Numbered from the stretch's first letter, positions 34,420 through 43,810 are shown. The stretch is DNA of 64,000 nt from Leadbetterella lacunae (GCF_042649125.1 NZ_JBHRYQ010000001.1:4960001-5024000); one strand, 5' to 3'. Notes: generated from the letters alone by a model not told the origin. Program-made: numbers and translations.

Positions 34420-35607
34420 TTAAAATACTTCTGTCACGTTGATGAAGAAGCCCCTCGAGCCATTTTGCCCAAAGCCGTAGTCAAGACATACATTTGTGTC
34501 TGTAATCTTATTGAGTTTTAATCGAAGACCTAAGCCATAACCTGGCTTTAGCGTAGTAAATGTGGAAGAAAGGTCGCCAGAAAATTTTTGTAAATTATAA
34601 AAAACGACGCCTCGAAGTAAGTCATTTTTTAGGATTTGATACCTATATTCTGTTTCAAAATAAAACATATTTCGTCCCCTAAATCGGCCCTGAATATATC
34701 CTCGGCCTGTGTTGTAAGAATCGTCCCAACCGGTGCTAGGCAAAATCAAATAAGGCGGAGAGTCCTTGCTAGTGGTGAGCCAATACAAGTTCCAAAACGC
34801 AAGCACATTGTGCGAATTCCTCGGGAAAGTAACATACTTTCTAAGGTCTAAAATTAAAGATTCCCAGCTTTGGTCGCTACCCAAAAACTGCGGATTTACG
34901 CGGTAAACTATGTTTGCATAAATTCCCTGGGTGGCACTTACGTGATTTTCTCTGGAGTCGTATATTAATTTAAAAGCCAAGCCAGAAGCGAGTTCTTTGG
35001 TATTGAGCCTGTTTTTTAGTTCAGAAGCTGTAGCTGTTGATAAAGAATCACTGGCTTTAATATTCCAAAACGTATCAAAGTAATATCCAAGTCCTGTAAA
35101 AAGATTCGGAGCTACTTTTTTCATAACTGTTTGATGGAATTTTAAACCAGAAAAATCGGTCTCAATTCCTAAGTTTGGGTCTACTTTTTCGCCCAAACCA
35201 TATATTAAAGAAGGATATTTGATATATCGAAAGTCTGTAATTAGGTTAAAACTGTTGTCTTTTGTCCAAATACTAGCTTGAACAGGTACTATTATTTGGT
35301 TGTATTGGGTATAGTTTATGCTGCCATTTATTATGGATGGCAATTGATTGGCACTTTTACCTAAATTGAAACTTACATTCACTATTCCAGAAACAGCCCA
35401 ACCTGTCTGAAGTGTGTATCCCACCGCAGGAATAGCCCCAATTTGGATTTTTTTAGGTGCATGTTCTTGCTTTTTACTTTTAAAGAAATCTCTAATATCG
35501 ATTTTTTCTATGGAGTCGGCAGTGCTTTTTTGTAAACTATCTAAGCTTTGAGCATTTAGACTAAAATTCAGAAAAAAGAAGAGGAAAAAAAGATTTTTGA
35601 AAGGCAT
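34420..35607 (-). CDS. Omp85-superfamily outer membrane barrel without POTRA domains
   Basis: 395 residues. Signal peptide (residues 1-19, cut NA-Q), a short Lys-rich linker (about 40-55), then a 16-strand-type barrel. 'GRGYIQGRFRGRNMFYFETEYR' near residue 290-312 corresponds to the conserved L6 VRGF/Y motif and following strand of BamA/TamA, and the protein ends in Phe as barrel proteins do. No POTRA repeats are present, so it resembles the short surface-antigen/patatin-barrel class of the family. Role unknown. Confidence 0.75.
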   Translation of the reverse strand: MPFKNLFFLFFFLNFSLNAQSLDSLQKSTADSIEKIDIRDFFKSKKQEHAPKKIQIGAIPAVGYTLQTGWAVSGIVNVSFNLGKSANQLPSIINGSINYTQYNQIIVPVQASIWTKDNSFNLITDFRYIKYPSLIYGLGEKVDPNLGIETDFSGLKFHQTVMKKVAPNLFTGLGYYFDTFWNIKASDSLSTATASELKNRLNTKELASGLAFKLIYDSRENHVSATQGIYANIVYRVNPQFLGSDQSWESLILDLRKYVTFPRNSHNVLAFWNLYWLTTSKDSPPYLILPSTGWDDSYNTGRGYIQGRFRGRNMFYFETEYRYQILKNDLLRGVVFYNLQKFSGDLSSTFTTLKPGYGLGLRLKLNKITDTNVCLDYGFGQNGSRGFFINVTEVF

Positions 35608-35739
35608 ATAATTGAATTTTCTCAGGCTTTTATTATTTGCCGAAACGATGTAAACGCTAAAAACAAAATAATAATTTATCGCTTGGGTGTTTTTTTGTCA
35701 AAGCTTTTCAACCTCAGGTTTTTAAAAAGTAAAAAATTA

Positions 35740-36414
35740 TTAGAATCCATATTTCTCCCAGACTTTAGGAGGATTAATTTCGAAAGTTAATAACTCTTTG
35801 TTTTTAGGGTGAAAAAAAGCGAGAGCATACGCTTGCAAGAAAATACTACCGTCGGGACTACTTCTTTTGAACCCATATTTCAAGTCGCCCAAAATTGGGC
35901 TTCCTATTGCAGCCAATTGACATCTGATTTGATGAAAACGCCCCGTTTCTAAGGCAATTTCTAACAAATGATACCTTTCTGAACTTTGTAAAACTTTATA
36001 AGAAAGTACTGCTTTTTTAGCACTTTCTGATTCTGTTTTTGATGTTTTTGCCTTACTGTTAGTTTTGCTTAACCAATGCATTAGCGTCTGTGACTCTTTC
36101 TCTGGTTTTTGGCCGACTATTGCTTTGTACTTTTTAATTATTTGCTTTCGCTTAAGTTGTTCGCTTAGGTTTGCCGCCGATTCTGGATTTTTTGCAAGTA
36201 GCACCAGGCCACTTACACGTCTGTCAAGTCGGGTGATAATATGTAGTGGGGGGCTATCAGGAAATAACTCCAAAAGGCTGTCTTCATTGGAGTTTTCTTT
36301 TTGAGACAAAACGCCACTTGGTTTTACACAAACCAAAATCTCGTCATCTTCAAATATTATTTCGGGTGATATATTTTCCAAAAAGGGTGAGTTTTTAAAG
36401 GGCAAATTAAACAA
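35740..36414 (-). CDS. RluA-family pseudouridine synthase
   Basis: 224 residues, a short RluA type without an S4 domain. The catalytic motif reads 'ITRLDRRVSGLVLLAK' with Asp 64; the usual HRLDxxTSG is modified but the Asp and Arg/Leu are intact. 'ETGRFHQIRCQLAAIGSPILGDLKYG' near 165-190 matches motif III ('GRTHQIR' type). It should isomerise uridines in rRNA or tRNA; target not predictable. Stands alone. Confidence 0.9.
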   Translation of the reverse strand: MFNLPFKNSPFLENISPEIIFEDDEILVCVKPSGVLSQKENSNEDSLLELFPDSPPLHIITRLDRRVSGLVLLAKNPESAANLSEQLKRKQIIKKYKAIVGQKPEKESQTLMHWLSKTNSKAKTSKTESESAKKAVLSYKVLQSSERYHLLEIALETGRFHQIRCQLAAIGSPILGDLKYGFKRSSPDGSIFLQAYALAFFHPKNKELLTFEINPPKVWEKYGF

Positions 36415-36514
36415 AATAAAATGCTCGTTTCAGAATTTATATTAACTTTCTATGCATTTACTATTTAAATTTCAAACTCCAGAATTTCAAAACGCACGCT
36501 CATTTCCACCCAAA

Positions 36515-36581
36515 CGTGTGAATTATATAAGTTGTCTGGATAATTCTATAACACAATTTCTTTGAGTAAAAAGCACCTTTA
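36515..36581 (+). promoter_or_regulatory. Island promoter 1: tandem half-site motif plus -7 box, upstream of the 53-aa gene
   Basis: CGTGTG at 36515, half-site 1 AATTATATAAG (motif positions 7-17), half-site 2 AATTCTATAAC (28-38) and -7 box CACCTTTA (36574-36581, positions 60-67). Spacing is identical to the other members. Because the -7 box falls downstream of an upstream TTG codon at 36562, the gene must start at the ATG at 36631. Confidence 0.75.
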
Positions 36582-36630
36582 CGTCTTAGAAAATAATAAG
36601 ATATTTAAGTTAAACCTAAATGCGAAAATT

Positions 36631-36792
36631 ATGAAAACACACTCAAAAAACACAAATCCAGTTTTTACCCAATTTCAGATTCTAAATATTGAAAGTTTTT
36701 CAGGATATCCACTTTATCCACTCAATAAAGACATTTACAAAAGACCCAGCAAAATATTGGACATAGATTTTGAAGAAATTCCCAGTAAATAA
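36631..36792 (+). CDS. Small protein of unknown function (53 aa)
   Basis: 53 residues from the ATG at 36631, chosen because the promoter's -7 box (36574-36581) excludes the upstream TTG. No signal peptide or membrane segment; the sequence is rich in Asn, Tyr, Pro and Lys with a C-terminal 'ILDIDFEEIPSK'. I do not recognise a family. It is the first gene behind one of the eight shared promoters and is followed after 197 bases by pfkB. Confidence 0.5.
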   Translation: MKTHSKNTNPVFTQFQILNIESFSGYPLYPLNKDIYKRPSKILDIDFEEIPSK

Positions 36793-36989
36793 ACTTAAGT
36801 TAACTCCGCTACTATTTCCAAAAAGAAAACCAGCTATTTTTTTTAAGGAAGGACTTTTTGCTCTTTATTGTAAAGAAATTATACTTCTCTATTCGGTTAC
36901 AATTATTTAATATTCATTCAGGTTTTTAAAGCTATCAAAAAACACTAAATTCATTTTTATTAAAAAGTCATTTCAAAAAAAACAACACA

Positions 36990-37925
36990 ATGTCAAAGAT
37001 TGTAAGCATTACCTTTAATCCTGCTATTGATAAAAGTACGTCTATTGATTCATTAATTCCCGATAAAAAACTAAGATGTGCTTCCCCGGTTTTTGAACCG
37101 GGCGGAGGCGGTATAAATGTAGCACGTGCCATCAAAAAATTAGGTGGCGAGGCTTCTGCAGTTTATTTAGCTGGTGGATATACGGGAGTGAAATTTACCG
37201 AATTATTAGAAGAAGAAGGCATACCGTGCCTAGTGACCCAAACAAAAAATAACACACGCGAAAACTTGGTTGTAGTAGAAGAAAGTACAAATAAACAATT
37301 CCGTTTTGGAATGCCAGGTGCGGAGGTTTTTGAAACCGAATGGCAGGCTTGTCTGGAAAGTATCGCCAATATCGAGCAAGTTGATTTTATTGTGGCGAGT
37401 GGCAGCTTGCCCTTAGGTGTTCCCGTCGATATATTTGCGAGGATTGCTCGCATTGCCCAAGATAAAAAAGCGAAATTTATAGTAGATACTGCTGGTGAAG
37501 CCTTAATAAAAGCAGTAGAGGCGGGTGTTTTTTTAATAAAGCCCAATTTGGCTGAGTTGAGCTCTTTGGTAGGTAAAGAAGAATTAGATTTAGAATCGGT
37601 AGAGATAGAAGCCCGGAAACTCATAGAAAACGGGAAATGTGAAGTGGCTGTGGTTTCGCTTGGCCCAGAAGGAGCCATGCTCGTGACTTCAGACGTGCAG
37701 GTGACCATAAAACCTCCAAAAGTAGAAAGGAAAAGTACGGTAGGTGCTGGAGACAGTATGGTAGGGGGGATAGTTTTTTCTTTGGCAAAAAATATAAGTT
37801 TGATAGAATCTGTATAATATGGTGTGGCTTGTGGCACAGCCGCAACCATGAATGAGGGCTCAGAGTTATGCCGAAAAAAAGATGCCGATTGGCTCTTTGA
37901 GTTAATCAAAAGCATTAATGCTTAA
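36990..37925 (+). pseudogene. pfkB: PfkB-type phosphofructokinase interrupted by an in-frame TAA
   Basis: PfkB/ribokinase-fold sugar-phosphate kinase, probably acting on fructose-6-phosphate. Residues 1-275 contain the N-terminal sugar site ('NPAIDKST', 'EPGGGGINVARAIKKLGG', 10-52) and the ATP/catalytic motif 'STVGAGDSMVGG' near 248-259. A TAA at 37815-37817 (codon 276) stops the frame, but translation of the next bases gives 'YGVACGTAATMNEGSELC', the normal end of the family, up to a second TAA at 37923-37925. A full protein would have 311 residues. The last helix and nucleotide-site residues are lost unless the codon is read through. One substitution from CAA or AAA would create it. Confidence 0.85.
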
Positions 37926-37970
37926 GATTCATAAAAAAGTAAAAAAAAGTGCGTTTTTAATAAAAATACA

Positions 37971-39056
37971 ATGACCATAACCTCAAACTCTGTACTCAAA
38001 AAAACGCTCTTGTTAATCCTTTTTATTGGGGGCATTTATTACGGAAAAGTGTTTTTTATGCCGCTTTGTTTCGGGGGTATTTTGGCTACCCTATTTTTGC
38101 CTTTTTGTCAATGGTTAGAAAGGAAAGGAATTCACAAGGCAATAGCCGTTATTATTTGTCTTTTATCTATTATCGTCGTTATAGGGTCTTTTGTTTCGCT
38201 ATTTGGATGGAAAATTTCGGAGCTTGTAAGCCAAGCACAGCAGTTTAAAGAGAAATCCATTTTAGTCATAAATACCATTCAGGAATATATTTTTAGTCAG
38301 TTTGGCCTCACTAAGGCTGATCAAATGGTGCTTTTAAAACAAGAACAGCCTTCGTATGGCAATTTGATTCAGAGTATGGCAAGTGGTGTTTCGGCTTTGC
38401 TTGCCAATTTGGTATTGGTAAATCTTTACTTCATATTTTTATTGTATTATCGGGGTCATATCAAACAATTCATGCTTTTGCTTTCACCCGAAAGCCACCG
38501 CCCCGAAATGGAAAATATTATCCAAAATACCACAAAAGTTTCTCAACAATATTTGGTTGGTCTTTCTAAAATAATCATTTGTTTGTGGTTTATGTATGGC
38601 ATTGGTTTTAGTTTAATTGGGGTAAAAAACGCGATATTCTTCGCTATTCTCTGTGGGTTTTTAGAAGTGATACCTTATTTGGGAAATATCTTTGGGACTT
38701 TCATTACTATTTTTGTGGCGGCCATACAAGGTGGTGATATTTCCTTGTTGGTGGAGATTGCCATCGTTTATGGCACCGTGCAAACCATACAAGGATGGCT
38801 ACTAGAACCGCTGATTTTGGGGCCTCAAGTAAAAATCAATCCACTATTTACGATTATCGTGCTCATTTTAGGTCAATTGCTATGGGGTATTCCGGGTGTT
38901 ATATTGGCAATACCGCTCACGGCAATGTTTAAAATAGTGTGTGATCATGTGGAGTCTTTAAAACCCTACGGTTTTTTGATAGGCGAAATAGTGGAGCAAA
39001 ATCCGAAGATATCGCCTTTTCAGAGAATATTAAAAAGGCTCAGAATAAAAAAGTGA
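37971..39056 (+). CDS. AI-2E family transporter (TqsA/PerM-like membrane protein)
   Basis: 361 residues with about seven to eight membrane helices. The extracytoplasmic helical region (about 80-150) and the C-terminal block 'GFLEVIPYLGNIFGTFITIF' (about 225-245) and 'LLEPLILGPQVKINPLFTIIVLILGQLLWGIPGVILAIPL' (about 280-320) are hallmarks of this family. Substrates vary in the family (AI-2 export, Na+/H+ antiport), so none is assigned. 45 bases behind pfkB, same strand. Confidence 0.88.
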   Translation: MTITSNSVLKKTLLLILFIGGIYYGKVFFMPLCFGGILATLFLPFCQWLERKGIHKAIAVIICLLSIIVVIGSFVSLFGWKISELVSQAQQFKEKSILVINTIQEYIFSQFGLTKADQMVLLKQEQPSYGNLIQSMASGVSALLANLVLVNLYFIFLLYYRGHIKQFMLLLSPESHRPEMENIIQNTTKVSQQYLVGLSKIIICLWFMYGIGFSLIGVKNAIFFAILCGFLEVIPYLGNIFGTFITIFVAAIQGGDISLLVEIAIVYGTVQTIQGWLLEPLILGPQVKINPLFTIIVLILGQLLWGIPGVILAIPLTAMFKIVCDHVESLKPYGFLIGEIVEQNPKISPFQRILKRLRIKK

Positions 39057-39524
39057 GTTTTCTTAATCCCTTTTTGGTTCAAGACCTATTTTAGGTATTT
39101 ATCTTCTTTGATTTTTTCAAAGCGGGAACAGTTTTTTTACGAGGAAAAGTGTGGCGTTTTACTTTTACGCACATTAAAATCTTTTATGTCGATTTAGGAT
39201 TAACGGCGTCCGACTAAAGTATTCTTTATTAACAAATAGACCCCGAATTGCAATTCAAGCTACTTTTTTGCCTTGAGTAAAAATGACCCTCTATTTACTT
39301 TGTGTCGGCTGCCGCCTAGGCCTTCATTTTTTTTCAAAAAAAAAACGAAGCAAAAAAAACAGCACCCAGCAAACTCACGCACTCAAAATTCTTTTAATCA
39401 GTAGTTTATAAAAAGACTATTTTTGAAAAAGAATTTCGATTGCGTTCAAACAGTGCTGGCTGATATAATGAACAAAATTTATTTATTTTTATTCGGATAC
39501 CAGAAATTTAGAATAACATTTAAA
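39057..39524. other. Gene-free stretch before the NDH-2 gene
   Basis: About 470 bases without a convincing reading frame, RNA gene or copy of the island promoter. It has A/T homopolymers (around 39330-39360) and GC-richer patches (39200-39220, 39303-39321). It may hold the NDH-2 promoter, but no TAnnTTTG box stood out. Confidence 0.5.
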
Positions 39525-40805
39525 ATGAAAAATAAGAAACATATCGTAATCATAGGTGCTGGTTTTGCGGGTCTAAAATTGGCCCGAAGGCTAAATAACC
39601 ACCCCGACTACCGCATTACACTCATAGACAAGAACAATTACCATCAGTTTCAGCCTTTGTTTTATCAGTTGGCAATGGCGAGTTTAGATGCCAGTAATAT
39701 TTCTTTTCCGCTGCGGCACATGTTTAAAAAAAGCAGAAATGTCAGTATCCGCTTGTCTGAGGTAAATAGCATAGATACCGCAAATAACCTAATAGAGACA
39801 TCAGGAGGCAGGTATAGCTACGATTATCTGGTGATAGCGACTGGTGCAACCACCAATTATTTTGGAAATAAAAGTATTGAGGAGCAAGCTTTTCCTATGA
39901 AGTCTACCTGGGAGGCCTTGCAAATACGCAACTCTTTGCTTCAACATTTTGAAGATGCGGTTTCCTCTAAAGTGGCAAAAACCGAGAAGCTATTATCTGT
40001 GGTAATAGTGGGTGGTGGGCCCACAGGTGTAGAGCTAAGCGGGGCCTTAGCCGAAATGAAAAGAGACTCTTTGCCAAACGAATATCCAGAGTTAGATTTT
40101 TCAAAAATGAAGGTCTATTTATTAGAGGGTAATTCTAAGCTGTTGGGCAATATGAGTGAAGCCTCCTCAAAAAAGTCAAAGGAATATTTAGAAGAAATGG
40201 GCGTTACGGTAATGCTTAATACTATAGTGAAAGACTATGACGGTGAGCGAGTTAAGTTACAAGATGACACCGAGATAGCGTCTACTTTGTTGATTTGGGC
40301 GGCTGGCGTAAAAGGCAGTATACCCAATGGTGTAGACGTGTCTTTACTAACAAAATCTAATCAAATTAAGACAGATTTATTTAATAGGGTCCATACTTTA
40401 GAAAATGTTTTTGCCGTTGGCGACATAGCGTTTGTTCAGACGCCTGAGCATCCAAAGGGGTTTCCACAGTTGGCAAGTGTGGCCATAGACCAAGCCATAA
40501 ATTTGGCTAATAATTTTAAGTTAATAGCTGCTGATAAGGAAATGAAGCCATTTGAATATGTAAATAAAGGCAGCATGGCAACAGTAGGCAGAAACAAAGC
40601 GGTAGTAGACTTAGCGAAACCAAAACTAAGTTTTCAGGGATTTTTTGCATGGCTAATCTGGATGACTTTACACTTGTTTTTACTCATAGGTTTTAAAAAC
40701 AAGCTAATCGTATTTATCAATTGGATTTATAAATATTTTACGCATCGCCAATCTCTTTCGCTATTGTTTGAGCCTTTGAGAAAAATGCGTGATAAAAAGG
40801 AATAA
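39525..40805 (+). CDS. NAD(P)/FAD-dependent oxidoreductase, type II NADH dehydrogenase-like
   Basis: 426 residues from the ATG at 39525; upstream in-frame starts (39423) are rejected because the FAD-binding strand 'HIVIIGAGFAGLKLA' should begin within a few residues. It has a second dinucleotide-binding motif 'VVIVGGGPTGVELSG' near 158-172, 'LIWAAGVKG' near 261-269 and the FAD-contacting 'FAVGDIAF' near 301-308. A C-terminal hydrophobic, basic tail (about 365-410) should bind the membrane surface, as in non-proton-pumping NDH-2 that feeds quinone. Confidence 0.88.
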   Translation: MKNKKHIVIIGAGFAGLKLARRLNNHPDYRITLIDKNNYHQFQPLFYQLAMASLDASNISFPLRHMFKKSRNVSIRLSEVNSIDTANNLIETSGGRYSYDYLVIATGATTNYFGNKSIEEQAFPMKSTWEALQIRNSLLQHFEDAVSSKVAKTEKLLSVVIVGGGPTGVELSGALAEMKRDSLPNEYPELDFSKMKVYLLEGNSKLLGNMSEASSKKSKEYLEEMGVTVMLNTIVKDYDGERVKLQDDTEIASTLLIWAAGVKGSIPNGVDVSLLTKSNQIKTDLFNRVHTLENVFAVGDIAFVQTPEHPKGFPQLASVAIDQAINLANNFKLIAADKEMKPFEYVNKGSMATVGRNKAVVDLAKPKLSFQGFFAWLIWMTLHLFLLIGFKNKLIVFINWIYKYFTHRQSLSLLFEPLRKMRDKKE

Positions 40806-40895
40806 AAATAGGGTAGAACTTATTTGCTATTATTGATTAAAAACAGAATGTTTATTTCGTTGAAATTTAGACGAAAGGCTTTAAGTGCCTTGTTA

Positions 40896-41882
40896 TCAAT
40901 TGAGTAAGCCAATTGTTTTGGCATGTAGAATAGCCTCGTCGGTGTGTTTAAATTGGCAGGTGAATACGTTTTTGTTTTCGATTGATTCTAAAAGTTTGGT
41001 AGTAACAGCTTCTTTTTTTAGGCTAACATTTCGAATATAAATAGCAAAAATACGGTCCGAATATTTATTTACAATGGAGGTATAAATGACAGGGTCGCTT
41101 TGTGAATTATCGCCTAATAATATAAATTTTTGCTTAGGAAATGCTTTTAATATCCGCTCTGTTCGGGTCAGTTTTCCTTCATGTTTTGTTTTTCCGGTGC
41201 TTAATAGTTGGTACCATTTCTTTATTTCGTTTAGCAGGAAAACTCCTTTTGGCAAGCCATTGTGTTTAAAAAACTCATTTAGGTCGTCGTACAAATTCCA
41301 TTCGCTGCTAGAAACGTAGAAAAAAGGATTTGGCAAGTTAGCTTCGGTGTGGCTCTGGGCCAATAAATTGTATAATCTAACCACGTCGGCAAATGTTTTG
41401 CGGCTTCTAGGGTTTTTAGTGAGCATTACTCGTAGTTTTTTTCCGGTATTGGCCGAATGTGAAACCAGAACGGTGTCGTCGATATCAGAGATAAAACCAA
41501 ATTGGGTAGAATTGGGCACAAAGAGTTTTCCCTCGGCAGAATTTATTTCATGGTCTTTGTTATCAACTAAATGCACTTTTACCAAATGCCAACCGGCTGC
41601 TACTTCGGTGTTTGATTGCCATTCAAATTTAAAAAAACCGTCGGGAGCGGATGTGGTATAAAACGTTTGATCTCCCCACTGCAATTTTAACTTCGCATTT
41701 GGAATGGGTTTTATAAAGAATAGCTTAATTAAATGAACGAAATTAAAGAATATGTTATCACTGAATTTGCTTGGGAATGATTTTTTACCGGCTAATACAT
41801 GGCCATATATAACCAAGTTGTCTGTATGCCCGTAGCCATGGTATACGTTAATAGTTGCCGAAATATTATTATTTTTATTCAT
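40896..41882 (-). CDS. App1-like phosphatase-domain protein (DUF2183)
   Basis: 328 residues from the ATG at 41882. The C-terminal half begins with 'GFISDIDDTVLVSHS' (DxDxT nucleophile motif near residue 137-150), then 'FFYVSSSEWNLYDDLNEFF' and 'KFILLGDNSQSDPVIYTSIV', as in App1 phosphatidate phosphatases. The N-terminal 120 residues are a beta-rich domain. It may dephosphorylate phosphatidate or another phospholipid. Its start codon overlaps that of the divergent lipid kinase gene by two bases (CATG at 41880-41883); longer starts at 41906 or 41942 exist but lie inside the kinase gene. Confidence 0.8.
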   Translation of the reverse strand: MNKNNNISATINVYHGYGHTDNLVIYGHVLAGKKSFPSKFSDNIFFNFVHLIKLFFIKPIPNAKLKLQWGDQTFYTTSAPDGFFKFEWQSNTEVAAGWHLVKVHLVDNKDHEINSAEGKLFVPNSTQFGFISDIDDTVLVSHSANTGKKLRVMLTKNPRSRKTFADVVRLYNLLAQSHTEANLPNPFFYVSSSEWNLYDDLNEFFKHNGLPKGVFLLNEIKKWYQLLSTGKTKHEGKLTRTERILKAFPKQKFILLGDNSQSDPVIYTSIVNKYSDRIFAIYIRNVSLKKEAVTTKLLESIENKNVFTCQFKHTDEAILHAKTIGLLN

Positions 41883-42765
41883 GAAAAACGCTGAAAATAA
41901 GCTCATTTTACTTTTTGTAATCAATCCCGGTTCAGGAAACAACCAAATAAATTGGGCATTGGAAATTACAAATTATTTTGCTCAAACACACCATACAATC
42001 GAACTTTATACGCTTTCAAAAGAATTTAAATTGGGGCCATTGAAATCCAAGATAAAGTCTCTGTCGCCTGACCAAGTGATAGCCGTAGGTGGCGACGGAA
42101 CCATTAAATTAGTAGCCGAGTGTTTGATGCATACAAACATAAAAATGGGCATGCTGCCTGCGGGTTCGGCAAATGGCTTGGCAAAAGAACTGGGCATAAG
42201 CGAAGTGCCTTCAGAAGCCTTAGATGTGGTGCTTAAGGGCTACTCAAAAAAAATTCACGTGACCGAAATCAACAAGGAGATATGTATTCACCTGAGCGAT
42301 ATTGGCCTAAATGCCTATGCCATTAAAATGTTTGAAACCCAAGGCATACGCGGTATGTGGGGATATTTGATGGCTACCATAAAAGTACTTTTACAGAACC
42401 CAATCTTAGAGGTTGAGATGCGTATTGATGGAAAATTGATAAAAACCAAGGCTGCCATGATCATCGTGGCCAATGCCACCAAATATGGAACGGGCTTAGA
42501 GGTTAACCCCATTGGAAAATTAGACGATGACTTGTTTGAGGTTATTGTGATTAAAAAGATATCCCCACTCGAGATATTTAAAAGGGCTTTTACAAATGAA
42601 GATTATGATTCCGAAAAAACGGAGGTGTTTCAAACCAACGCTTTAACAATGACTTCCAGAAAAAAAGTACACTTCCAAATCGATGGGGAATACCTCGGAA
42701 AGGTGACAAAAATCAAAGCCAATATTTTGATAAATGCACTCGACATAGTGGTGCCAGAATCATAA
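41881..42765 (+). CDS. Diacylglycerol/lipid kinase family protein (YegS/DgkB-like)
   Basis: 294 residues. DAGK catalytic domain: 'FVINPGSGNNQ' (residues 13-23), the nucleotide-binding 'VIAVGGDGTIKLVAE' near 66-80 and 'GMLPAGSANGLAKELGI' near 93-109. The C-terminal beta domain 'EVNPIGKLDDDLFEVIVI' and 'QIDGEYLG' is also typical. It should phosphorylate a lipid such as diacylglycerol, which together with the divergent phosphatase suggests a phospholipid-turnover pair (inference). Start is only two bases from the divergent start. Confidence 0.88.
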   Translation: MKNAENKLILLFVINPGSGNNQINWALEITNYFAQTHHTIELYTLSKEFKLGPLKSKIKSLSPDQVIAVGGDGTIKLVAECLMHTNIKMGMLPAGSANGLAKELGISEVPSEALDVVLKGYSKKIHVTEINKEICIHLSDIGLNAYAIKMFETQGIRGMWGYLMATIKVLLQNPILEVEMRIDGKLIKTKAAMIIVANATKYGTGLEVNPIGKLDDDLFEVIVIKKISPLEIFKRAFTNEDYDSEKTEVFQTNALTMTSRKKVHFQIDGEYLGKVTKIKANILINALDIVVPES

Positions 42766-42875
42766 GACGGCTTTTCATTATTTGAGAGTTTTTTTATTAT
42801 TAATATTAAAATAAAAGCTAATTATTGCTATTAAATAATTGATTGTAAGTAGTTTGTTAATGTTTACAATTATCC

Positions 42876-42910
42876 ACAAAAAACGCCGTCCTTATAAAAG
42901 ACGACGTTTC
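42876..42910 (-). terminator. Terminator of the csbD operon
   Basis: On the minus strand AAACGtCGTC and GACGgCGTTT form a stem with one mismatch around a 10-base loop, followed by a T-run (plus-strand A-run near 42877-42883). Confidence 0.65.
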
Positions 42911-42937
42911 TAATTTACCCTATATATCCACTATAAC

Positions 42938-43120
42938 TTAATTTTGATATTTATTTGAGTTTTGCATTTTCAATCCACTTTTCATTAAGTTGTAAGACCT
43001 AATCGATTTTTTCAATAACATCTGAGATGTTTTTTTCGACTTCCTTTTAGTAAGTAAAGTGTACAATAGGTTTCCACCTATTATAATTAGTGCTGCGATT
43101 GAAATTATTTGAATAATCAT
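42938..43120 (-). CDS. Small single-helix membrane protein (60 aa)
   Basis: Residues 3-24 form one hydrophobic helix (IIQIISIAALIIIGGNLLYTLL), followed by a strongly basic tail (KRKSKKTS..., 25-60). No family recognised. It follows the lipoprotein gene by 29 bases in the csbD operon and precedes the terminator, so it is probably translated. Confidence 0.5.
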   Translation of the reverse strand: MIIQIISIAALIIIGGNLLYTLLTKRKSKKTSQMLLKKSIRSYNLMKSGLKMQNSNKYQN

Positions 43121-43149
43121 GGCTATAAATTTTAATAATTTATAATGTG

Positions 43150-43584
43150 TTATTTAACATTTTTAACTGTCAAGTCTTTAAATGCCTTTCCTAGTTCGTC
43201 CATATCATGCGAAAACTCGATTTTAAATTTGTCCCAGTTTTCTTTGCTGTCGGCTTGGTAGACTTCCATCTTCATTTTCAAGTCCGAATTTTTTGCCTCG
43301 AGAACCGCGATATCTTTAATGTATTGGTCTCTTGTTTCTTTCTTCTCAGTTTTTACCCTGGCATTAAACTCGGCAATACTTTTATCGTTTTGAATGATTT
43401 TGTCTGCTGTTTCTAGCTTGTATTTTTCTACTTCTAGTAGGTAGTCATCGTTAGCTTCTTTCAAGTCATCGCCTGCTTCTACCACCTGTGAAGTAGCTTC
43501 ATCTACTTTATCCTTGTCGCTTTTGCAGCTTGTGGCACTTAAAACTGTAGCTATCGCTACAATAGTCAAATATGTAATTTTCAT
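43150..43584 (-). CDS. Coiled-coil lipoprotein, sll1863-like stress protein
   Basis: 144 residues. Lipoprotein signal with lipobox SATSC (Cys 20). The rest is a long helical coiled coil with repeated 'ELKAKI/VLEAKNSDLKMKME' style heptads and a conserved end 'WDKFKIEFSHDMDELGKAFKDLTV', as in the family annotated as sll1863-type stress response proteins. It lies 11 bases behind csbD in the same operon. Anchored in a membrane, facing the periplasm; biochemical role unknown. Confidence 0.75.
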   Translation of the reverse strand: MKITYLTIVAIATVLSATSCKSDKDKVDEATSQVVEAGDDLKEANDDYLLEVEKYKLETADKIIQNDKSIAEFNARVKTEKKETRDQYIKDIAVLEAKNSDLKMKMEVYQADSKENWDKFKIEFSHDMDELGKAFKDLTVKNVK

Positions 43585-43595
43585 TTTGGTAATTA

Positions 43596-43784
43596 TTACA
43601 GATTTGAAATAAGCGTTTGAATCTCTTCTTTGGTCTTACCAAGTTTTTTTTGCAGCCTTCCCATCAGTTCGTCTTGTTTGCCATCTGCCAATAATAAATC
43701 GTCGTCAGTGAGCATCGCAAATTGTTGTTTCAGTTTGCCTTTTGTCTCGTTCCAGTTTCCTTTTAATTCTGTTAGATTTGCCAT
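43596..43784 (-). CDS. CsbD family stress protein
   Basis: 62 residues, a normal CsbD length. The start 'LKGNWNETKGKLKQQFAMLTDDDL' and the middle 'GKQDELMGRLQKKLGKTKEEI' match the family. CsbD proteins are general stress proteins (sigma-B dependent in Bacillus) of unknown mechanism. It is the first gene behind an island promoter with its -7 box at 43811-43818. Confidence 0.92.
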   Translation of the reverse strand: MANLTELKGNWNETKGKLKQQFAMLTDDDLLLADGKQDELMGRLQKKLGKTKEEIQTLISNL

Positions 43785-43810
43785 TTTATATTTGTTTTTT
43801 AATTAATAAT

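Noticed and set aside
36562..36630. TTG start giving a 76-residue protein
   Set aside because: The -7 box at 36574-36581 lies inside it, so the transcript would begin downstream of this codon.
39057..39524. Possible RNA gene or CRISPR-like array in the gene-free stretch
   Set aside because: No cloverleaf, no regularly spaced repeats and no recognisable RNA family pattern could be seen.
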